From: Sphingomonas sp. PP-CE-1G-424
Lineage (GTDB): Bacteria; Pseudomonadota; Alphaproteobacteria; Sphingomonadales; Sphingomonadaceae
NCBI RefSeq assembly: GCF_004341085.1
Contig: NZ_SLXW01000001.1
Span: forward strand, 682,001-746,000
Length of the DNA stretch: 64,000 nt
Reading direction: 5' to 3'
Below are positions 26,133 through 34,766 of this stretch, one piece after another. Numbering within the stretch: the stretch's first letter is position 1; each line of letters opens with the position of its first letter. The position numbers and the translations under genes were made by a program. A model generated the notes under the pieces. It had not been told where the DNA came from, did not search any database, and worked only from the letters and a program-made list of their open reading frames with translations.

Positions 26133-27139
26133 GCGAGGTCGCGATCCGAACCTACACCGGCGTCGAACGCGCCGCGGTGTTGATGATGCTGGTCGGCGAG
26201 GAAGAGGCTGCCGCCATCCTCCAGAAGCTCGAGCCCGAGGAAGTGCGTCAGCTCGGCGCGGCGATGTTCAAGGTCGCCGATGTGTCCGAGCAGGAAGTCG
26301 AGGACGTGCTCGACGATTTCGTCGGCCATGCCCGCGAACGCACCGCGATCGGCTTCGACCCGCGGCCCAAGATCGAGGCGGTGATGAACCGTGCGCTCGG
26401 TCGCGAAAAGGCCGAGAGCGTGCTCGCGCGGATCACCCCTGCCGAAGCCGCATGCGAACTCGAACTGCTCGACTGGCTCGACGCGCCCGAGATCGCGGCG
26501 ATGATCGAGAAGGAGCATCCGCAGATCGCCGCGGTCCTGATCGCCAATCTCGACGCGTCGATCGGCGGCCAGGTCCTCGAACTGCTGCCCGACGCGGTCC
26601 AGCCCGACATCCTCCACCGCATCGCCCGGCTTGGGCCGATCACGCCCGAGGCGGTCGATACGTTGCGCACGTTGCTCGCCAACCGCACCAGCACATCGTC
26701 GGCCGGCGCGGGCGTCACGCTCGGCGGCACGCGCGAGGCCGCCAAGATCCTGTCCGGCGCGCGCAAGGCGACCGAACAGCGCGTCATGCCGAAGCTGTTC
26801 AAGATCGACCGTGATGTCGCCAAGGCGATCGAGGAGGCGATGTTCATCTTCGACAATCTGCTCGACCTCGACGACAAGAATCTGGGCACGCTGATCCGCA
26901 ACGTCGACAGCGAGATCCTCACCAAATCGCTGAAGGGCGTCGACGAGACGATCCGCAACCGCTTCCTCGGTTGCATGTCGGCGCGCGCCGCCGACGGCAT
27001 CCGCGACGAGATGGAGGCGCGCGGACCGATGAAGCTGGCCGAAGTGCTCGAAGCGCAAAAGGCGATGATCGCGATCGCGCGCGGGCTCGCGAAGGACGGC
27101 ACGATCCAGATGGGCGGGGGCGAGGACGATTATGTCTAA
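26129..27139 (+). CDS. fliG: flagellar motor switch protein FliG
   Basis: FliG is the rotor protein that contacts the stator and FliM. The 336-residue product begins at a GTG overlapping fliF. It has the N-terminal domain (GVERAAVLMMLVGEEEAAAILQKLEPEEVRQLG), a middle domain with KEHPQIAAVLIANL (the EHPQ motif) and the C-terminal torque domain (MFIFDNLLDLDDKNLGTLIRNVDSEILTKSLKG). Charged residues in that last helix correspond to those that interact with MotA. It overlaps fliH by 8 bases. Confidence 0.97.
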   Translation: MSEVAIRTYTGVERAAVLMMLVGEEEAAAILQKLEPEEVRQLGAAMFKVADVSEQEVEDVLDDFVGHARERTAIGFDPRPKIEAVMNRALGREKAESVLARITPAEAACELELLDWLDAPEIAAMIEKEHPQIAAVLIANLDASIGGQVLELLPDAVQPDILHRIARLGPITPEAVDTLRTLLANRTSTSSAGAGVTLGGTREAAKILSGARKATEQRVMPKLFKIDRDVAKAIEEAMFIFDNLLDLDDKNLGTLIRNVDSEILTKSLKGVDETIRNRFLGCMSARAADGIRDEMEARGPMKLAEVLEAQKAMIAIARGLAKDGTIQMGGGEDDYV

Positions 27140-27893
27140 CGGGTTCACCGCGGGCTTCGCGTCGCGCCACACCACCGCGGCCAACGTCCTCGCCAGCGCG
27201 TTCGCGCCACCTTCGGGGTTCGCCGCCGCGGATATTCGCGCGCGCGCGACGATCCGGCCTGCCAATGATTTCGGGCACGCGTTCACCGCCGAATCCGTCC
27301 GCGACACCGCAGGCGATGCCGGCACTCCGCGCCATTTCAGCCCGGCCGACAAGGACGCGAACCCGACCGCCGGCTGGGATCCGCTCGATCCGGTCAGCGA
27401 ATCGTCGTTCATCGATCCGCTCGCGGCCGCGCATGCCGCCGGCTACGAGGAAGGGCTCGCCGCCGCTGCGGCAGCCGCTCGCGATGCCGGCACGCGGGAC
27501 GCGACGTTGCTCGGCGATCTCGCCACCGCGCTGGGCGCCGATCGGATCGACCGCGAGCGGATCGCGGGACAGCTCCGCCAGACCGTCCTGTTCCTCGTGT
27601 CGAAGGTCGTCGGCGAAGTCGGGATCGCGCCCGACGTGCTCGCCGGCCGGATCGAAAATGCCGCCGAACTGCTCGCCGACGGTGCCGAATCGGCGTTGCT
27701 CCGCGTCCACCCCGACGACGTCGCGCTGCTCGAAGGCCGCTTGCCCAAATCGATCTTCGCGGCGGGCGACCCCGGCGTCGCGCGCGGCAGCTTCGTCCTC
27801 GAAAGTGCCTCGACGATCGTCGAGGACGGTCCGGAATTGTGGCTCGATCAGCTGGCACTGGCGATCGACCGCGTGCCGGTGCCCAAATGTTGA
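27132..27893 (+). CDS. fliH: flagellar export ATPase regulator FliH
   Basis: FliH holds the ATPase FliI and links it to the C ring. The 253-residue product has a weakly conserved Ala/Pro-rich N-terminus, a segment AAAHAAGYEEGLAAAAAAARDAG with the AXXXG pattern common in FliH, and a C-terminal domain (VLFLVSKVVGEVGI, ALLRVHPDDVALLEG, FVLESASTIVEDG) typical of the family. It lies between fliG and fliI and overlaps both by a few bases. Confidence 0.85.
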   Translation: MSNGFTAGFASRHTTAANVLASAFAPPSGFAAADIRARATIRPANDFGHAFTAESVRDTAGDAGTPRHFSPADKDANPTAGWDPLDPVSESSFIDPLAAAHAAGYEEGLAAAAAAARDAGTRDATLLGDLATALGADRIDRERIAGQLRQTVLFLVSKVVGEVGIAPDVLAGRIENAAELLADGAESALLRVHPDDVALLEGRLPKSIFAAGDPGVARGSFVLESASTIVEDGPELWLDQLALAIDRVPVPKC

Positions 27894-29212
27894 ACCGCTT
27901 TACCGCCGATTATCTCGAAACCCTCTCCAACGCCGATTTCGTCGCCAAGCCCAAGGTTTCCGGCCGCTTGGCGTCGTTCGACGGCCTGCTGATGGAAGCC
28001 GTCGGGCTGACGCTGCCGGTCGGCACGGTCTGCCAAGTCGGCGAAGGTGCTGCGAGCGTGGAGGCCGAGGTGATCGGCTTCCGCAACGGCCGCACCTTGA
28101 TGATGAACCTCGGCGGCGCCGCCGCGCTGCTGCCACGCGCGCCGGTCAAGCCGATCGGTGCGCCCGGCGAGGCCGAGGTCGGTCCCGCACTGCTCGGCCG
28201 CGTCGTCGACGGTGCCGGCAAGCCGATCGACGGGCTCGGCCCGATCCGCGGTGCCGGACGCTGGCCGCTCGCCGGAAAGCTCCAGTCGCCGCTCGATCGG
28301 GGCCGCGTGCGCGAACCGCTCGACGTCGGCGTCCGCGCGATCAACGGCCTGCTCACCATCGGCCAGGGCCAGCGCGTCGGCATCATGGCGGGCTCGGGCG
28401 TCGGCAAGTCGGTGCTGCTCGGGATGATCGTCCGCGCCGCGCAGGCCGACGTGATCGTGATCGGCCTCATCGGCGAGCGCTCACGCGAAGTCGCCGACTT
28501 TCTCGAGACCAAGGTCGCCGGCGAAGCGCGCAAGCGCTCGGTCGTCGTCGCCGTCCCCGCCAACCATTCGCCCGTGCTCCGCATCCGCGGTGCGCTGCGC
28601 GCGCATGCAATTGCTGAAGCGTTCCGCGACGAGGGCAAGAAGGTCCTGCTCATCATGGATTCGCTGACCCGCGTCGCGCATGCCGGTCGCGAGATCGGTC
28701 TCGCACTCGGCGAGCCAGCGTCGGCGCGCGGCTATCCGCCCAGCGCCATCGCCATGCTCCCGAACCTGATCGAGCGCGCGGGCGTCGACGTCCACACCGG
28801 CGGCTCGATCACCGCGATCTACACGGTGCTGGCGGACGGCGACGACGGCAACGATCCGGTGGTCGATTCGGCGCGGTCGATCCTCGACGGCCATATCGTC
28901 CTCAACCGCCAGCTCGCCGAGCGCGGCGTGTACCCGGCGATCGATATCGGCCCGTCGGTCAGCCGCGTGATGACCGACATCGTCGACGCGCCGCACGCAA
29001 TGGCCGCACGGACGCTCCGCCGCCACCTCGCCACCTACGAGGAGAACCGCGATCTAGTGCTAATGGGCGCGTATCGCCACGGCGCCGATCCGGCGATCGA
29101 CGCGGCGATCGCGTGCCACCCGGCGGTCATGGAGTATATCCGCCAGGATGCCGACGAAAACGTCTCGCTCGATGATGCCGTAGCCGAACTGACCGGCGTC
29201 TTCTGCGGCTGA
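27887..29212 (+). CDS. fliI: flagellum-specific ATPase FliI
   Basis: FliI is the ATPase of the flagellar export apparatus. The 441-residue product has an F1-beta-like fold: Walker A GIMAGSGVGKSVLLG (near residues 162-176), IGLIGERSREVADF, Walker B KKVLLIMDSLTRVAHAGREIGLALGEP and the type III ATPase signature RGYPPSAIAMLPNLIERAG. The ATG overlaps the end of fliH; a longer open frame upstream (from 27839) has no conserved content. Confidence 0.97.
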   Translation: MLNRFTADYLETLSNADFVAKPKVSGRLASFDGLLMEAVGLTLPVGTVCQVGEGAASVEAEVIGFRNGRTLMMNLGGAAALLPRAPVKPIGAPGEAEVGPALLGRVVDGAGKPIDGLGPIRGAGRWPLAGKLQSPLDRGRVREPLDVGVRAINGLLTIGQGQRVGIMAGSGVGKSVLLGMIVRAAQADVIVIGLIGERSREVADFLETKVAGEARKRSVVVAVPANHSPVLRIRGALRAHAIAEAFRDEGKKVLLIMDSLTRVAHAGREIGLALGEPASARGYPPSAIAMLPNLIERAGVDVHTGGSITAIYTVLADGDDGNDPVVDSARSILDGHIVLNRQLAERGVYPAIDIGPSVSRVMTDIVDAPHAMAARTLRRHLATYEENRDLVLMGAYRHGADPAIDAAIACHPAVMEYIRQDADENVSLDDAVAELTGVFCG

Positions 29213-29213
29213 G

Positions 29214-29639
29214 ATGGCGGATGCTCGCGGCAAGACCCTGGCGCGCATCCACCGCGTCCGCACGCTCCAGCTCGGCCTGACCCGTGCCGACGAAGCGCGC
29301 GCGCACGACAAGTTCGCCAGCGAACAGGTCCTGTCCGGGCGTATCGCACTGCTCGTCGACGCGGTCGCGCCGGTCCACGAGACACAGGTCGCGGTGTCGC
29401 TGGGCGCTGCCGCGCATTACCGCGAACGCCTGCAGAAATCCGCCGACGCGGCGGTCGAACGCATGCAGGCCGCCGAACACCATGTCGGCCGCGCCGCCGA
29501 GGCGACCCGTGCCGCCAAGCGAGACCAGAGTGCTGTCGAAAAGCTGCTCGCGCGTGCCGACGCCGATGCGGTGCTGAAAGCGATCCGCGCGATGGAAGAA
29601 TCGCCCGCGTTCCGAAAGGTTCGGCACGATCCTTGCTGA
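29214..29639 (+). CDS. fliJ: flagellar export chaperone FliJ-like
   Basis: FliJ is a coiled-coil protein that works with FliI and FlhA during export. The 141-residue product is almost entirely predicted helix with Ala, Arg, Glu and Gln heptads (RIHRVRTLQLGLTRADEARA, YRERLQKSADAAVERMQAAE, RAAEATRAAKRDQSAVEKLL). The family is poorly conserved; the call rests on the length, coiled-coil character and position directly after fliI. The sigma-54 promoter for fliK lies in its last codons. Confidence 0.75.
   Translation: MADARGKTLARIHRVRTLQLGLTRADEARAHDKFASEQVLSGRIALLVDAVAPVHETQVAVSLGAAAHYRERLQKSADAAVERMQAAEHHVGRAAEATRAAKRDQSAVEKLLARADADAVLKAIRAMEESPAFRKVRHDPC
29621..29637 (+). promoter_or_regulatory. 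sigma-54 promoter of the fliK-fliLMNOPQR-flhB genes
   Basis: TCGGCACGATCCTTGCT has the GGCACG and TTGCT blocks at the standard spacing of -24/-12 promoters; only the T of TGG deviates. The predicted start is near 29648, 38 bases before the fliK ATG. It overlaps the end of fliJ. Confidence 0.85.
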
Positions 29640-29685
29640 GCGCTAGCGGACCGGCGCCGTGCCGCCGCCCGAACGAGTATCCTGC

Positions 29686-31500
29686 ATGATCCCGACCGCG
29701 ACCCTATCTCCCACGCTGCCGACCCCGGCGCGGTCGACGGCCGTGCAGAACGGGCGGACGCCGGGCGATTTCGCGGGCTCCTTCGCGCAGGCGAACGACG
29801 ACGCCGCCGTGGACGGTGCGCCGACGCCGCCGGCTCCGATCGTCGCGATCCCGACACTGTCGCCCGGCACGATCGTCCGGCAGGACGCCGCCGCGACCGG
29901 CAACGCCTTGCCGACCCCGATCGTGACGGAGGGCGCACAGCCGATCGTCCCGGCGATCGTCACCCTCCTCGCCGAGCCGCTTGCGGCAGGCCCGCGCCCG
30001 ACATCGCTAACGCTCGTACAGCCGCCAATCCCGGCGAATCCGGAGCCCACGGTGCCCGACGTCGCCAAACGCACCATCGCCCCGCGTCCGAGCCCCAGTG
30101 CGGCGCGTCCCGCGGCGTTCGCGATCGCGCCCCGCGGCGGCAAGGCCAAAAACGACACTTCGACGTCCCCCTCGGACGACACCGCCGACGCGACGCCCGC
30201 CGATCAAGCGGCGCTGCCCGCTCAGCCCATGATCGCGCAGCCCACGCTCGCTCCGCCCCTTGCGCAGGCAAACGCGGACATCCCGCCCGTCGCGCCCCCC
30301 GCACCTGCGCTGCACCCCGAAGCCACCAAGCTAATCGTGGCCGAGGACGCTGTCGCCCCCGCCGGATCGGCGATCGGTGCCGCGAAACCCATCGCTCCAG
30401 GTGTGGCAGACGCAAAGCCTCTCATGGCGGCGGAACCGGACCTCAGGACCTCGATCACTCCGGCCCCCCGGCAATCCCGCAACGCGCCGAAGCTCGCAAA
30501 GGCCGAACCGGCTGTCCTAACGGCGATCCCCGTCGCGCCATCCGCGATTCTGCAAATCCCGATCGCGCCACGCCCAGTCGCGCAGCTTAGCGCCCTACCC
30601 GTCGCCACAGCCTCGCCGCGATCTGCGATGGGAGCCGTCGACCGTAGCCAGAGCTCATCGCGGGAAGTCACGCCGGTCGCCCTGACGCCCGTCACCTCGG
30701 TCACCACCACGGCCGTCGCGACTCCCCCGTTGCAGATCGTGGCGCTAGCGGCGACCGTGCCCGTCGCGCCACAAATCTCAAGCGTGATTCCCCCACTCGG
30801 TCTTGCGACCGAACCCGGTTCGACCGCGCAATCGTCGGTGCCAGCGCCAGCCGCCGACACCGCGCCGGCCACGCCGCGCTGGTTCGCGACCGAGGCGACC
30901 ACCCCCGTCGCGCTCGCGCTTGCGCAGCCCGCCGCGGTCCAGCCGCAACCCGGCACCGTCGCCTCGGCCAGCCAGGTGTTCGGCGCCGCGATCCAGGCCG
31001 CCAAGACGCGCGACGAGCGTGATGCGACCGATCCGACCGCGCCATCGATCGCCGCTAGCGCGCCGGTATCCCCGCTGGCGATCAAGACCGCCGAGGCACA
31101 GCAGGCGCCGCTCGACATGCGGCAGGAGCGCTGGCCGCATGCGATGATCGAGCGGATCGAGATCCTGCGCGATGCCGCCGATGCGACCGATACGCGGATC
31201 CGCCTGGTCCCCGACGCGCTCGGCGCGATCGACGTCTCGATGCGCAAGGACGGCGATACCGTCCACGTCCATTTCAACGCCGACCAGGCCGCGACGCGCA
31301 CCCTGTTGCAGGATGCGCAGCCGCGGCTCGTCGAACTCGCCGAAGCACGCGGCCTGAAGCTCGGCCAAGGCATGCTCGGTGACGGTGCCGCCAGCTCCAG
31401 CCAGCAGCGCACACCCACCGCGCCGCACTCTCCGAATCGCCCGACGACCGCGCCAGCCGCGGTGATCGACGACGCGCACGAAGACACCCGAATCGCTTGA
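29686..31500 (+). CDS. fliK: flagellar hook-length control protein FliK
   Basis: FliK measures hook length and switches export specificity through FlhB. The 604-residue product is Pro/Ala/Thr-rich and low-complexity up to about residue 470, as expected for the ruler part. It ends with the Flg_hook domain (MIERIEILRDAADATDTRIRLVPDALGAIDVSM ... VHVHFNADQAATRTLLQDAQPRLVELAEARGLKLG). I prefer the ATG at 29686 over an in-frame GTG at 29659, because the GTG has no ribosome site and would leave a very short leader after the sigma-54 promoter. Confidence 0.88.
   Translation: MIPTATLSPTLPTPARSTAVQNGRTPGDFAGSFAQANDDAAVDGAPTPPAPIVAIPTLSPGTIVRQDAAATGNALPTPIVTEGAQPIVPAIVTLLAEPLAAGPRPTSLTLVQPPIPANPEPTVPDVAKRTIAPRPSPSAARPAAFAIAPRGGKAKNDTSTSPSDDTADATPADQAALPAQPMIAQPTLAPPLAQANADIPPVAPPAPALHPEATKLIVAEDAVAPAGSAIGAAKPIAPGVADAKPLMAAEPDLRTSITPAPRQSRNAPKLAKAEPAVLTAIPVAPSAILQIPIAPRPVAQLSALPVATASPRSAMGAVDRSQSSSREVTPVALTPVTSVTTTAVATPPLQIVALAATVPVAPQISSVIPPLGLATEPGSTAQSSVPAPAADTAPATPRWFATEATTPVALALAQPAAVQPQPGTVASASQVFGAAIQAAKTRDERDATDPTAPSIAASAPVSPLAIKTAEAQQAPLDMRQERWPHAMIERIEILRDAADATDTRIRLVPDALGAIDVSMRKDGDTVHVHFNADQAATRTLLQDAQPRLVELAEARGLKLGQGMLGDGAASSSQQRTPTAPHSPNRPTTAPAAVIDDAHEDTRIA
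29898..29913. promoter_or_regulatory. CGGCAA-N4-TTGCCG dyad inside fliK
   Basis: A perfect 6-base inverted repeat with the same half-site and spacing as the dyad at 3671-3688 upstream of flgB. It lies about 250 bases downstream of the fliK sigma-54 start. Enhancers downstream of the start are known for flagellar sigma-54 genes, so this may be a second site for FlbD. It could also arise by chance in GC-rich coding sequence. Confidence 0.45.
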
Positions 31501-31516
31501 CCCGAAGGACCCTGAC

Positions 31517-32143
31517 ATGAGCGACAAGAAAGATATTGCCGACGCCACGCCCAAGAAAAAGGGCAAGATGAAGACGATCCTGATCGGCGGCGTCGCGCTG
31601 ATCGTGCTGGTCGGCGGCGGCGTCGGCGCGGGCGTCTACGCGTCGAACGCCGGCCTGCTCGGCGGCGGTCACGCTGCGGCGGCCGACGACGGCAAGCCCA
31701 AACTCGTCCCGAAAAGCGAGCAGAAGCATCCCACCGAAGGCAGCGAAGGCGGCGGTCACGGCGGCGAGGAAGCAGCCCCCGAAAACCACGGGATGAAGCC
31801 CCCCGCAGGAGAGGGCGGTGACAAATACGCCTCGACCTATTATCCGATGGAGAAGGAGTTCACCTCGAATCTCCAGGACTCGTCGCACTTCGTCCAGGTC
31901 GGGATCGCGGTCGCAACGCCGTACGACGACACCGTCATCACCAACCTCAAGACCAACGATATCGCGGTCCGTTCGGCGATCCTGATGGCGCTCGGCGACA
32001 CCACCGAGGAGCAGGTCATGAGCAGCGACGGCAAGCGCCAGTTGCAGGCCAGATTGGCAAAAGCGATCAACGATACGCTCAAGCAGAAGGAAGGCTTCGG
32101 CGGCATCGGTAACGTTTACTTTACCAGTTTCGTTGTTCAGTGA
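31517..32143 (+). CDS. fliL: flagellar basal-body protein FliL
   Basis: FliL surrounds the stator at the inner membrane and supports torque. The 208-residue product has a basic cytosolic N-terminus, a single transmembrane helix (MKTILIGGVALIVLVGGGVGAGVY), and an unusually long Gly/His/Glu-rich linker (about residues 50-110). The periplasmic domain follows (YYPMEKEFTSNLQDSSHFVQVGIAVATPYDDTVI ... AINDTLKQKEGFGGIGNVYFTSFVVQ). The C-terminal VYFTSFVVQ is a strong FliL signature. Confidence 0.95.
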   Translation: MSDKKDIADATPKKKGKMKTILIGGVALIVLVGGGVGAGVYASNAGLLGGGHAAAADDGKPKLVPKSEQKHPTEGSEGGGHGGEEAAPENHGMKPPAGEGGDKYASTYYPMEKEFTSNLQDSSHFVQVGIAVATPYDDTVITNLKTNDIAVRSAILMALGDTTEEQVMSSDGKRQLQARLAKAINDTLKQKEGFGGIGNVYFTSFVVQ

Positions 32144-32146
32144 GGC

Positions 32147-33109
32147 ATGGTTAACGAGGCCTCAGCAAAGACACGCGAGCGACGCGACCGGGATCGCTCC
32201 GGCGCGCCCAAGGACGGCGTGCTGCATCAGGGCGTGCTCGGCGGGGCCAAGCTCAATCCGTTCGGCGACCTGCACTCGTTGCAGCATCTCTCCGCCCGTT
32301 TCGCACGCGGTTTGCGCGGCGTGTTCGAGCCGTTGCTGCGCCAGGAAGTCCGCTGCTGGGCCGAGCCTTTGGTGGTCCAGCGCTTCACCGACTACCGCGC
32401 GGAACGCAGCGATGCGCTGACCGCGTGGTTGCCGCTGATCATGACGCCGGGGATGGCGCAGGCGCTGTGCATCATGGACGGCAAGTTCGTGCTCGAGATG
32501 CTCGACATGTTCTTCGGCGGCACCGGCGCCGCGCCGCACACGTTGCCGACCGAATTCTCGCCCGCCGCAGAAGCGATGGTCGCGCGGATCGGCCAGATGA
32601 TCGCCGCGCCGCTGAAGACCGCGTGGGAGCCGATGGCGCGGTTCGACTTTCTGCCGACGCGCGTCGAGGTGAACCCGGCGATGATCGCCGATCTCGACGG
32701 CGAGGACGCGATGATCGTCACGCGCTTCGGCATCGCCGCGGGCAGCGCCAAGCCGGTGTTCCTCGATCTGGTCTATCCCGTTTCCGCGCTGAAGCCGCAT
32801 GCGCCGTCGCTGACCGCGAAGGTCGTTGGCAAGTCGGCCGAGCCCGATCCGGCCTGGCGCACCGAGCTGACGCGGGCCGCGATGAACGTGCGCTTCCCGA
32901 TCCGCTCGGTGCTCGCCGAGCCGGTCGTCAAGCTGACGATGCTGATGGACCTGAAGCCCGGCGACGTGATCCCGATCACCATCTCGGGCGATGTGCCGGT
33001 GATGGTCGGCAACAACCGGCTCGGCTGCGGCACGGTCGGCACATCCAACGGCTTCGCCGCCATCCAGCTCACCTCGATTACCAGTTTCGACGAAGGATTT
33101 GCAGCATGA
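32147..33109 (+). CDS. fliM: flagellar motor switch protein FliM
   Basis: FliM is the middle component of the C ring. The 320-residue product has the CheC-like central region (GDLHSLQHLSARFARGLRGVFEPLL ... MTPGMAQALCIMDGKFVLEMLDMFFGG) and the C-terminal SpoA domain (LKPGDVIPITISGDVPVMVGNNRLGCGTVGTSNGFAAIQL). The first 38 residues are basic and lack the EIDALL-type peptide that binds phosphorylated CheY in most FliM proteins. Its stop overlaps fliN by 4 bases. Confidence 0.92.
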   Translation: MVNEASAKTRERRDRDRSGAPKDGVLHQGVLGGAKLNPFGDLHSLQHLSARFARGLRGVFEPLLRQEVRCWAEPLVVQRFTDYRAERSDALTAWLPLIMTPGMAQALCIMDGKFVLEMLDMFFGGTGAAPHTLPTEFSPAAEAMVARIGQMIAAPLKTAWEPMARFDFLPTRVEVNPAMIADLDGEDAMIVTRFGIAAGSAKPVFLDLVYPVSALKPHAPSLTAKVVGKSAEPDPAWRTELTRAAMNVRFPIRSVLAEPVVKLTMLMDLKPGDVIPITISGDVPVMVGNNRLGCGTVGTSNGFAAIQLTSITSFDEGFAA

Positions 33110-33396
33110 ACGACATGACCGGAGGCTTCCCCGTCGACGCCGCCGTCGCCGCCAATTTCCGGCTGCTTCAGGATGTCGATGTCAAGCTGACCGTCGAGAT
33201 CGGCTCGACCAGCCTGACCTTGCGCGAACTGCTTGCGCTCGGCGAATCCAGCGTGATCGAACTCGATCGCCAGGCCAACGAGTTGCTCGACGTGTTCGTC
33301 AACGGCACGCTGATAGGGCGCGGCGAAGTGGTGACGGTCGGTGAACGCTTCGGCGTGCGGATGACCGAGCTCGTCAGCCCCGACAAGCGCGGCTGA
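33106..33396 (+). CDS. fliN: flagellar motor switch protein FliN
   Basis: FliN forms the bottom of the C ring and docks FliH. The 96-residue product is a SpoA domain: LLQDVDVKLTVEIGSTSLTLRELLALGESSVIELDRQANELLDVFVNGTLIGRGEVVTVGERFGVRMTEL, with the signature VNGTLIGRGEVV. The ATG overlaps the fliM stop, which supports this start over longer open frames. Confidence 0.96.
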   Translation: MNDMTGGFPVDAAVAANFRLLQDVDVKLTVEIGSTSLTLRELLALGESSVIELDRQANELLDVFVNGTLIGRGEVVTVGERFGVRMTELVSPDKRG

Positions 33397-33401
33397 GCCC
33401 G

Positions 33402-33656
33402 ATGCTCTGGACCTATATCCTCAAGCTCGTCATCCTGCTGCCACTGGTGTGCGGCCTGATGTTCGGCTGCCTGTATCTGTGGCGCAAGTTCGAGAGCCGG
33501 ATCCCTGGCAAGCCCTCGACGCGGCTGATCGGCGTCAAGGAAACGATGATGATCTCGCCGGGCCTGCGCCTGGCGGTGATCGATTTCGAAGGCCGCCGGT
33601 TGCTCGTCTCGGTCGGCCGCGGCGGCGTGCACCTGATCGACAAGGTCGACGCATGA
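33402..33656 (+). CDS. fliO: flagellar export protein FliO
   Basis: FliO is a small membrane scaffold for the FliP ring. The 84-residue product has one transmembrane helix (YILKLVILLPLVCGLMFGCLYLW), followed by a compact domain (IGVKETMMISPGLRLAVIDFEGRRLLVSVGRGGVHLIDKV) that matches the FliO pattern of a short SpoA-like fold. It lies between fliN and fliP, overlapping fliP by 4 bases. Confidence 0.85.
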   Translation: MLWTYILKLVILLPLVCGLMFGCLYLWRKFESRIPGKPSTRLIGVKETMMISPGLRLAVIDFEGRRLLVSVGRGGVHLIDKVDA

Positions 33657-34594
33657 CCCCCCGCGCTACAGTGACGCGCCAAGGTTCCGGTCCGGCCTTG
33701 TTTGCCGCGTCGAAGGCCAAGCCGTTTTCCCGCGAACGCGGGAATCCAGGAGCCACGAACGGCGCATTGCGCAACGCTGCGCCCCGGTCGCGCGCCAACG
33801 CGTGGGTGTGGATAGGCCTCGCCGTCCTCCTCGCCCTGTTCCTCGCGATGCCCGCCTTCGCGCAGGGCGTCCCTGCCCCGACCAACCCCGCCGTCGGCGA
33901 CGCGGTCGATCGCGCGCTCGGCCAGCTCGGCGGACAGGCCGCGGGCAACACCGGCCAGAGCGGCTCGCTGTCGCTCTCGCTGCAAGTCCTCATCATCATG
34001 GGGCTGCTGACGATCCTGCCGGGGATCCTGCTGATGATGACCAGCTTCACGCGGATCATCATCGTGCTCGCGATCCTGCGCCAGGCGCTTGGCCTCCAGC
34101 AGACGCCGCCGAATCAGGTGCTGCTCGGGCTGTCGCTGTTCCTGAGCTTCTTCATCATGGCGCCGACGATCAACCAGATCAACACGACCGCGATCCAGCC
34201 CTACGCCGCGGGGAAGCTCGCCGGCACGCAGATGATCACCACCGCAGGCGTGCCGCTGCACGCGTTCATGGTCAAGCAGACACGCGTTAAGGACGTCACG
34301 ATGTTCGCGCAGATGGCCAAGTCCGGCCCCTACGCGTCGTCGCTCGACATCCCCTTCTCGGTCCTGCTCCCCGCGTTCGTCACGTCCGAGCTCAAGACCG
34401 CGTTCCAGATCGGCTTCCTGATCTTCTTGCCGTTCATCGTCATCGATCTCGTCGTCGCGACCGTGCTGATGTCGCTCGGCATGGCGATGCTCTCGCCGAC
34501 GATCATCTCGATGCCGTTCAAGCTGCTGCTGTTCGTGCTGGTCGACGGCTGGGCGCTGACGATGGGCAGCCTCGCCAACTCGTTCGCGACGTAG
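33653..34594 (+). CDS. fliP: flagellar export gate protein FliP
   Basis: FliP forms the core pore of the export gate. The 313-residue product has the FliP helices and motifs: LSLSLQVLIIMGLLTILPGILLMMTSFTRIIIVLAILRQALG, QTPPNQVLLGLSLFLSFF, and near the end FKLLLFVLVDGWALTMGSLANSF. A signal-type helix (WVWIGLAVLLALFLAMPAFAQG) lies at residues about 48-70, preceded by an extra N-terminal stretch of about 47 residues that is partly encoded by a REP-type hairpin (33725-33750). A shorter version from an internal start is possible. The start overlaps fliO. Confidence 0.92.
   Translation: MTPRATVTRQGSGPALFAASKAKPFSRERGNPGATNGALRNAAPRSRANAWVWIGLAVLLALFLAMPAFAQGVPAPTNPAVGDAVDRALGQLGGQAAGNTGQSGSLSLSLQVLIIMGLLTILPGILLMMTSFTRIIIVLAILRQALGLQQTPPNQVLLGLSLFLSFFIMAPTINQINTTAIQPYAAGKLAGTQMITTAGVPLHAFMVKQTRVKDVTMFAQMAKSGPYASSLDIPFSVLLPAFVTSELKTAFQIGFLIFLPFIVIDLVVATVLMSLGMAMLSPTIISMPFKLLLFVLVDGWALTMGSLANSFAT
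33725..33750. repeat. REP-type hairpin within fliP
   Basis: TTCCCGCG-AAC-GCGGGAA (33727-33743) followed by TCCAGG is a single arm of the CCGCGAAGGCGGGG-type repeat seen at 3857-3905. It is read in frame in the variable N-terminus of FliP. Confidence 0.65.
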
Positions 34595-34636
34595 AGCCAT
34601 GCACGGCCCCACACTCCTGTTCGCCCCACACCTACC

Positions 34637-34751
34637 GTTCGCCCTGAGCCCTTCGGCTGCCTGCAAGGCAGGCGCTCAGGATGAACTACCGCCAAGGGCG
34701 GTAGTCGAAGGGCCTGAGACTCCTGTGCTTCGACTTCGCTCAGCACGAACG
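34637..34751. repeat. palindromic repeat between fliP and fliQ
   Basis: The arms CCGTTCGCCCTGAGCCCTTCG at the left and the inverse CGACTTCGCTCAGCACGAACGG at the right enclose two further hairpins (GCCTGC-AAG-GCAGGC and TACCGCC-AAG-GGCGGTA). Motifs of the CTGAGCGAAGTCGAAG type are common dispersed repeats in sphingomonads. It lies inside the fliOPQR unit. Confidence 0.75.
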
Positions 34752-34766
34752 GCAGTTTTGTAAGCC

